A DNA stretch of 64,000 nucleotides, taken from contig JAQFVV010006203.1 of NCBI GenBank assembly GCA_028023455.1, positions 10,576,876 through 10,640,875 on the forward strand, written 5' to 3'. Below the pieces are notes generated by a model that saw only the letters and a program-made list of their open reading frames with translations, had not been told where the DNA came from and made no database searches. The DNA comes from Epiperipatus broadwayi (Eukaryota > Onychophora > Udeonychophora > Euonychophora > Peripatidae). A program made the position numbers and the translations under genes. Position 1 is the first letter of the stretch; every line of letters starts with the position of its first letter. This document shows, piece by piece, positions 56,331 through 64,000 of the stretch.

Positions 56331-59300
56331 TTAAGGAAAGAAGTAATATAATTTAGTTATATATAATAAAATAATAATGAATGTAAAAGTTATATTATAA
56401 AAAGTCTTATAATTCGCAGAAGTATTTTCAGTTAATCACATAGCCTACTTCAACTGCCATTTAAATTCAAAAATAGCAGAAGCAAAACATCAGCAAGTCA
56501 TTTTCCAAGATTCCCAATTTTAACATTAGCAAAATGTCGATTAATTATAGACATTCTATTTCTATTTATGAAAATTGTCTCCTTAATTTTTCTTTTATTA
56601 TGGTTTTTCTTCTCATGAAGAATCCTAATATTTTCAACATCAAAATTAAAGATAAACTTACATGTTTTTTTATTATTAAAAAAACCCAGAAACTGTTATT
56701 AAATCATTATTAGTCTTACTTTTTATACACTTATATAATAATTGATGATCTTTTAATCTTTTCTCTATGCTACATCTCGATTCATCTATGTATGAAGCCA
56801 TGCATCCACATATAATTTGATAAACAACATTACTTTTTTTATTTGAAATGTGTGATACTTTTAGAATTATTCACCAATCTATTGACATTATATGGAACAT
56901 AAAATGAAACATTAAATATTATCCTTATACATTTTTAAAAAAATTTAACTTGAGCATTTGAAATATATGAAAAAAGAAATCAATTTTTTCATCATTAACT
57001 TTTACCTCCATTTCTTTTTAAATTGATGTAAAATACAATTAATTAATCTATTTAATATTATAATCAAGTTCAAGCAATTCTTTAGTAAATATTTCAATAT
57101 TTTATGACATGACTTTTGTAACATTATAAAATAATCAAAACTTGCCATCTTATACATAATTGGTACTTTTGACTTACAATATAATTTGATTACCAACTTA
57201 CAATTTAATAAACCATTATTTCTTGTAACTTAGATATGACGATATTTAAAAATTTTGTTCTGTTCTTTTTCAATAATCCATTTAACTTGTTTAATTTATC
57301 TACAGGGCAATTTATACTATTAGTATGTCTGTAATCAAAAATATTATTAACATATCTATTGTAAATTTTAATATCATTAAAATTGCAATTATTTAAAATC
57401 TTATTTTCTTATGTAGACAAAACCAAATTGCAAACTTGCATAATAAAAATAAAATTAAGGAGGCAATGTTCATAAACAGAAATAGGATGTCTATAATTAA
57501 TCTACAATCTGCTAATGTTAAAATTTGGAAATCTTGGGATATGACTGGGTGATATTTGCTTCTGCTATATCAAGTGATTAACTAAAACTATTTTTGCGAA
57601 TTGCCTGACTTTTTATATTATAGCCATTATATTCATTATTATTTTTATTACAATATTTATTATATAATGGACAATATATTTTATATATAAATACATAAAG
57701 ATCTTATGGTGTGAGACTAACACATTCTTCTGCCATACTTTATAACCTAGGTTTAAAATTTTTTTGATTCTAATCAAGCTTAACCCCATAACTAAAATCA
57801 GACAATCATTCAATATTGAATAGTAAATGGGTATCCAGTTCAATCTCTCATTATTGGCAAGCTTGGTGGTTCATGTCTTCTCCCTCATTATTTCTCTTTG
57901 AATAAATCAAATGTTGGATAAGCATGAAAATTTATTTTTTATTTTTACCTATATACATATAAAGATAAAATAGTCTGCAGCAGGAAAATATCTTTCCAAC
58001 AATCCTATACAAAGAAGTCTATTGGTGAGGTTTCTGCCCTTCAGTGGGCTACTTAAAAATCATTTTTTATCTTTATACAAAGATAAAAGATTTAATAGAC
58101 TATTGATTCAGGATAAGGTCTTCTTCAGATCTCTCTATACAGAAATAGTCATAAAGCCATTTGCCAATTAACTGCTGAAAGGTTTTGCATATTTTTTTTT
58201 CTTTTGTCTTCTAACTAATAAGAGATAGTTTATCAAACAGTAACTGTTTGGCTAGTTAAAAATAGTTATGACTGATTATCTAAAAAAAAAAAAATGTTCT
58301 TAGCTACCTGAAAAAAAAAATCCAAATTTTATCTAGATTTGAATTTTAGGTCATGTACTAAAACATTAACTACTATATATATATACATGTAATAGATCAC
58401 AGCAAGGATAATAAATGCAAGAATGAAAAAACCAATAGAAGTCAAAATTTATCTACACACTCCTTCGTTCAATCACTCAGCACTCATCATAATAATATAT
58501 CTCCAAGAGATACCATTGGAATGTGACATCTCATATATTTCCAAGATGATCCACTGAAACTCAACAATATTTAAATTTGATAATTGGAAAGTCAATGTCA
58601 AATATTATCCTCATGTTTATCGAACCATTATTTGATAGTATCAACTTTATATGGTGCATTATCATCGGAAGATGACTATCTGAAAATAATGTTGGCAGCT
58701 TGGAATGAAACTGAACCTCTACGTACTCAGACAGACTGCAACTAAGATATGTTCTTTTATATTAATGGCTGGATTAAAAAAATATGATTATATGCTTGAT
58801 CAAATCATAACAATTCTACGATAAGACATCACAGATAGAAGGCAATATTGTTGATAGATTTCTACAGGCAATTGCCAGATAAACTTTTTGTAAGTTGGGG
58901 AAAATGTAAATAAAAATTTTCTGATCATATGACATGCTTTTAACCACTCACTGATTACTATTGCAAAATACCAGACTGCTCTCTCCCTCACATTATGCAT
59001 GTACTTCATAAAACATTCATATGTTAGATGAATTAATGGCTTAAAACAGTATATTTACATATATCACAGTTATGATCTGCAATAATAAATGTACTGAGTG
59101 AGACATGATGGAAAAGAATTACACAGAAAAATTGATCTGTGCTTGACTATTTTGTTCTACGGCTCACTTACTAATTATTATATATAATCTATATATAAAA
59201 CTAAATGAAATAAATTATCCAATTGAAAAATCTTCAAAAAACTCAAAATATCTCACAATCAACTTCAAAACTAAAAATTTACCAACACATCAAATTTTAT

Positions 59301-59811
59301 ATTTTTCAATTTATTTTTAGATTAGAACTTATAAAAACTAAGAAAAAAGTATATATATATGCATTCACACATCCAATTCTAAAATGAAAATTATATATAG
59401 TTAATATGGAATTTTTCATTAAATAAAGAAATTGTATCATCTGGAAAAACTGATACAGAAATTGCAAAAAATATCAGAAATTCATGTCAGATTAATATTA
59501 TATTTTTGACACATAATTTACAAAAATAGAAAATCATTATGATATGTCATAACTTACAAAAATGAAAATATCTATTATTATAATCTTTTTAAAGAAAGAA
59601 TCTTAATTGAAAGAAATATATAACAAAAAAAGTGGTATTATTTTCATAAGCTTATATAAAAAATTGATACCTATCTGAAATTAACTGAAGTACCAAAGTC
59701 TAAAATTGTTGAATTCAGTAAAAAAAGAGATATAACTAAATAAAACATATCAATAAAAAGTGATCCATATTTAACACTCCAACGTTTATCAAAATTTATA
59801 TCACATGTTTA
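56331..59811. other. RPC9 intron interior, nothing further recognised
   Basis: AT-rich intron DNA. A partial inverted repeat around 57965-58110 (ATAAAGATAAAATAGTCTGC versus TATCTTTATACAAAGATAAA) suggests another degraded hairpin, but the arms are short. No exon or coding remnant was recognised. Confidence 0.5.
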
Positions 59812-59819
59812 GTCTAGAG

Positions 59820-60363
59820 TGGGGGCTGGCAAATTATGACTCACAAGTCAAATGTGGTTCTTTGTTCCCAATCTTATGGCTACTTTTACCATGACAAACA
59901 TAAACACATTTATTTCCTCTTGTAATTTGTAAATAAATGTTTTGATGGCTATAGCTATATGAGAGAAAATATGCACATTACAATATTGTTTCTTGAATTC
60001 AGCCTTATTATATAATAGTAATTATTGTATATGATGAATATTTAAATATTAGAAATTTGTGAATAAATCAAACTATCAAAGCAATATTTATTTATTTAAT
60101 AATTTTTAAGAGAATTTTTATTTTCATTAGAATACAGATCCTATTATGTTCTATACTAAAATAAACCTTCAAATGTATCCACAGCCCCATTCAGAAATTT
60201 GTATCTTTTATGAACAAATTTTCCACCCTTTTTTTGCAGCTCTTTAATGGTGTATGTGTGTGTATGAGGGGAGATAACACTTTTTTATGGCTCTTTAATT
60301 GGGGGGGGGGGGGGGACTGAGACGACAAAATGGCTCTTTGTATTAAAAAGTTTGCTGATCCTA
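59820..60363. mobile_element. hAT-type MITE with 8-bp target duplication
   Basis: GTCTAGAG occurs at 59812-59819 and again at 60364-60371, an 8-base target-site duplication. The element between starts TGGGGGCTGGCAAATTATGA and ends, read inward on the minus strand, TAGGATCAGCAAACTTTTTA. The ...CAGCAAAC core is typical of hAT ends. Inside is TCAAATGTGGTTCTTTG, and TGGCTCTTT occurs near the right end, also typical of many animal hAT elements. A run of 15 G lies at 60301-60315. At 544 bp it cannot encode a transposase. Confidence 0.8.
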
Positions 60364-60371
60364 GTCTAGAG

Positions 60372-63300
60372 CTTTTCTTTTACAATATTTTTTACTCTTC
60401 ATTGTATGTAGCCCACTCAGTGCCAGCTAAAATGTCTAAACTCCAATTAATATAGTAGTTTTTGCCATGTTTTTCTCATTTATGCATTCAAAACTTTTAC
60501 AAATATATTTGTTAATAAATGTTTGTAAATCACTGGGATAGTTTAATTAAATTGGAAATTTCACATTTAAACAAATAATCTTATATTTCCACAATTTTAA
60601 TTTTCAGTTTCTGTAGTCCACCAGATTAACAGCAATAATTCATGCTATATCATTCTAGTGTAGAGCCACCTATGTAAGCAGTAATAATCAATGGATACCA
60701 TCAAATTAGTAGCTATTTTTATCTTTTTTTAATACTGTTCAAGTTAATGTCTTGAAATTTCAAACATTTTAGTTTTAAATACAAACCAATCTACTTTTAT
60801 AGTTACATAAGTCTGATATTAGGTTAACAATTAAATATTTCAGTAACTTCAATTATATGTTGACCAAAGACATTTTTGATCCTTCAGAAAAAGAATGGTT
60901 TAACAAAAATAACGTCACAAAATTATTGTCTTCAAGCAGTCAGACTGTTGTTAAGACAAATTGTTTTTTTTCTCCCAGATATTTACTTCATATCTGTTTT
61001 TCTTGCCTCAATACCTAGATAATAAACCAGCATTTCTGTTTATAAAATTGTCAGTGACAAAATCACAAATCCAACCCTATAACCTAGATCCTTTGACCAA
61101 TTATTAATAGACTAATGAATAATCTTTTTTAAGCCTATGTACTGACAAAATTAAAACCATTATAAATAGTATAATTAAAAGTAATCAGTCTTTTTTCGTT
61201 CATGATTATTTCAAAATATTCAGACAATATTTCTTGATTATCCATCTGTCGCAAGTAATCATCATACACTGTCCTAATGTGATTGATCAGTATTTCTTAA
61301 TACAAATTTAATACAGAACAAATTATAGTTCTCGTGAAGTTATAAAACATTTTTAAAATCAACAAAAAAACATATTATAAAATAGTTGATGTTCATAGAA
61401 ATCATTTACTTGGGTTAAAGCAAAGGACATTATAACTGTTTGAAATGAGCTAAAAGAGTAAGTTTTTTTTTAAAAAAAAAGAAATATTTTATAGTTGTTG
61501 TTTTACAAATATATATATAATGTTGCATTTTTATACAACTTAAATTTTCTTTATAATTTAACATGGGAACCTGCAATCATAGCATTTCATACCTGTTATG
61601 TTTTGAAAAAAAAATTATTTTTTTTCTGAAGATATATAATCATATGCTATTACATATTTTAATTTATCACACATATATTAACAATATTTTATTGGAGAGC
61701 TACACATACAAAAATAAACTACTAAAAGAAAAACAATTTTTTATTGTCCTCCAAGCAATTGAAGAGTTAATCAAGACATAATGATAAACTATATATAAAT
61801 ATATTTATTATGAGAAAACTACTCATAATCATGCGTGAAAAATATTAATGGTAGATATAAAAAAATATGGATTAAAGACATACTAATACCATATTATTGA
61901 AGAAAAACATTGAAAATATAAATGCGCTGCTAATTATGAAAATGGACTAAGTCATATATTTTTCATTTCGAGATATTTAAAATTTTGTGTTTGAATAAAC
62001 TAAAAAATATTTTTATATTATGTAACAAAATATTTCAGAAAATATTTAGTCTTCTAAAATAAGAATGTATTATGACTATAAAATTTTGTGTGTATCTTAT
62101 AAAGAAATACGATTTTTGATTATTTTTCCACAAATATCAAATTCACAAGAGTGCAACTGACTTAGTCCAATGCCAGAATAAACACTAACTGAATTCCGAT
62201 TAACGATGCAACAGGCAATTCAATTTAGCAGTTCAATATTTCACAACTTTTTAAAAATTACACCAGATTATTTTAATTTAAAAGAATATGAAGCGAAATA
62301 ACTGATAAAATCATTTTTTTATAATGCTTGACTTAGGCCACTTCCAAAATTATCGGCACATATATTAAGTATTTCACTTTAATTTATTGCATTTCAGTAA
62401 TGAAGTTATTTAGAAATATGAATTATATATAGTAAGAATATCAAAATGTTATATATTTATATAATAGTGCATTTTATCATTACAAAACATGTTTGTCTTA
62501 TATAAAATGCTAGTGTGTAATAAATAAAAAAAAAGTTTTATAACTATCTTTTTTTTAATTAATTTAATTACTAAATTAAAACTTTTGAATTGGCTAAAAA
62601 CATTTTTCAATAATTAACATATATATTATAGATTTGACTTGAATATTAAGTTTTATAGTTTCAAATTGAATAATTCATATAAAGGTTTTAGGGGCGAGTA
62701 TGTGTAAATTCGTAAAAAGCACATGACCGAGGTTTATTCTCTTCTTTAAATTACATATGTAGTCAAGTGCTATATAAATAGACTATTTATTACAGAAAAT
62801 ACAATATTATTGATATTTAAATCTTTGAAATATAAAAATCTTTGACTGCAATCTAATTGTATTTATATGATGTATAATTGATTAGTATTAATACCTAATT
62901 TAAAGACAAATTGATTTTAAATTTATAACTATATTTTAAAAGTCAATAAAAAAATAAAATTATGAAGAATTTATTATTTATTTAGTCTTTATCACGTTTC
63001 TCCATGAACCAGTTCTGCATATATGGATGGTAAAATATATTTGTTATATAGACTAAAATAAATTTTTAGGTTTATTAAATACAAAGTTTATAATGGAGCT
63101 AGCCAAGAAGTATATTAATTTGAATGTTAGTTCACATTTGTTTCAATAAATGTTTATTATTATACAGTAATTCCATTTCCCAATGTGAGAATAAAAACAA
63201 TATTAACTATTATAATATATATGTAAGGATATTAAAACACAACAGTTAGTATATCTATGTTGGAAAAATTTTGAAAATACTTATAATTTGTCTTTCAGAT

Positions 63301-63582
63301 AGCCAGCCTGTAGCCAATTCAGTCGACCATCTAATATTGATCACTAAATGGATATCTAAATACTTCTATCTAAGAACAAAACAAAATCCATTCGCATCTT
63401 ATAAATAGCAATACTTTTCTTTATGGAGAAATTATTGGAGAGAACTTTGCATTGAAGAAAGCTTATTTAAAATTTGGATGTCTGTGCATCCATTTATTTA
63501 TCTATCTATCTATCTACTTATATCTGCATATGTATAGCATGTTTGTATATAATTAAATAAAAAGCACTGTCTTAATACTTAC
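60372..63582. other. RPC9 intron interior near the donor
   Basis: AT-rich DNA; a (TATC)n microsatellite lies at 63497-63519. No exon recognised. Confidence 0.5.
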
Positions 63583-63640
63583 CAATTGAATTTCAACTGC
63601 TGATGAAGGTTTTTGATTTAAAAGCTGTAATTTTTCAGAT
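63583..63640 (-). CDS. CRCP: RNA polymerase III subunit RPC9 (CRCP), internal exon
   Basis: A 58-base exon on the minus strand, with acceptor TATATATATTTCAG above 63640 and donor GTAAGTATT below 63583. After one base completing an upstream codon it encodes SEKLQLLNQKPSSAVEIQL, nearly the same as vertebrate RPC9, which has (A)EKLQLLNHRPVTAVEIQL at this place. It ends in phase 0 and continues directly with IVEESEERL in the exon at 52866, matching the uninterrupted family sequence. The exon forms part of the HRDC-like fold that contacts RPC8 in the polymerase III stalk. Its small size and strong borders are typical of animal genes. The N-terminal exons lie beyond the right edge of the window. 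Confidence 0.92.
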
Positions 63641-64000
63641 CTGAAATATATATATGTATACATAAAATGTATTCATCCATAATTAAATTGTCAGAAAAAT
63701 CACAAATAAAAACAGTAAGCTGCCCTATTCTAAGCCTAGGATTTAAATAAAACTTAATTTTGCTAATAAATATAGTAATAAAGATGAAATTTAAACTCAA
63801 GCCAGAAATAATGGTAGAAGTAGTAGCTTGAACTTATACTTAAGTGAACAATAGTAAGAAACATCTCATTTTATAAACCACTGTAAATAAGAAAGAGAAG
63901 TCAAATCATTATAAATATTTTAATAAAAGCTATACTAAAATACATTATATATAAAAATGAAACAAAGCTGATCCATCAACTTTCATGAACTATGATCATA
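63641..64000 (-). other. CRCP: RPC9 (CRCP) intron, upstream part
   Basis: AT-rich DNA upstream of the RPC9 exon (on the minus strand). No further exon was recognised up to the edge. The frame at 63618-63800 overlaps the exon on the same strand but runs in a different reading frame and is not coding. Confidence 0.6.

Larger units (their letters stand above)
52867..63582 (-). other. CRCP: RPC9 (CRCP) intron, ~10.7 kb
   Basis: It is bounded by the donor GTAAGTATT (minus strand, just below 63583) and an AG acceptor after a T-rich tract (at 52867). It holds a hairpin element (54036-54254), a tRNA-like fragment (54537-54600), a 1.28-kb nested palindrome (55050-56330) and a hAT-type MITE (59820-60363), and otherwise AT-rich DNA with no supported gene. 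The open frames at 52756-52984 (plus, over the exon and its T tract), 53766, 57002, 57613, 58800 and 61563 are background. Confidence 0.8.

Noticed and set aside
63240-63420. Possible exon after TTTGTCTTTCAG near 63299 on the plus strand
   Set aside because: No donor and no recognisable protein in any frame; it lies within the RPC9 intron.
1-64000. CRISPR arrays, bacterial operons, riboswitches, prophage
   Set aside because: Nothing of the kind; the sequence is that of a repeat-rich animal nuclear genome.

Overview
This is AT-rich eukaryotic nuclear DNA from an invertebrate animal, mostly introns, intergenic DNA and decayed transposons. There is no sign of operons, CRISPR arrays, rRNA genes or dense bacterial coding. 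The evidence is spliced exons with GT/AG borders, an RTE-type LINE, tRNA-derived SINEs, microsatellites, and remnants of Merlin-like, Tigger/pogo-like, hAT-like and mariner-like DNA transposons. I cannot fix the species; a mollusc (for example a cephalopod) or another spiralian, or an arachnid, would all fit.

Only two host genes can be supported. On the minus strand, two exons (63583-63640 and 52717-52866) encode the C-terminal part of RNA polymerase III subunit RPC9 (CRCP). They are separated by an intron of about 10.7 kb, and the upstream exons lie beyond the right edge. On the plus strand, 24799-26628 is a large terminal exon with an acceptor site, stop codon and AATAAA signal. It encodes an unrecognised, apparently cysteine-poor protein of low complexity, rich in Asn, Gln, Tyr, Ser, Pro and Gly, with an acidic C-terminus. 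Its upstream exon or exons were not found.

Layout: 0.6-3.6 kb, a broken RTE-clade LINE ending in a TGA/ATG repeat, followed by a (TAA/CAA)n microsatellite. 4-24 kb, AT-rich DNA with SINE-like and fold-back elements, a degraded coiled-coil gag-like pseudogene (12.86-13.8 kb) and a second LINE fragment (21.5-22.2 kb). 24.8-26.7 kb, the low-complexity gene. 29.2-30.8 kb, a Merlin-like transposon with an 8-bp target duplication. 31.9-32.3 kb, a mariner remnant. 34.1-35.3 kb and 48.2-49.3 kb, two copies of one Tigger-like transposon in opposite orientation. Between them, 38.7-47.4 kb, lies a minus-strand LTR retrotransposon with very long LTRs (2.9 and 2.75 kb), a decayed gag and no visible pol. 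52.7-63.6 kb is the RPC9 gene, whose intron holds a 1.28-kb nested palindrome, a smaller hairpin element, a tRNA-like SINE fragment and a hAT-type MITE.

The most unusual features are the recurring head-to-head palindromes built from SINE-like sequence, one of them inside the RPC9 intron where it would fold into long dsRNA in the pre-mRNA; the gag-only LTR element with a tandem array of primer-binding-site-like units; and the unidentified low-complexity protein. All repeat boundaries and identities were read by eye.
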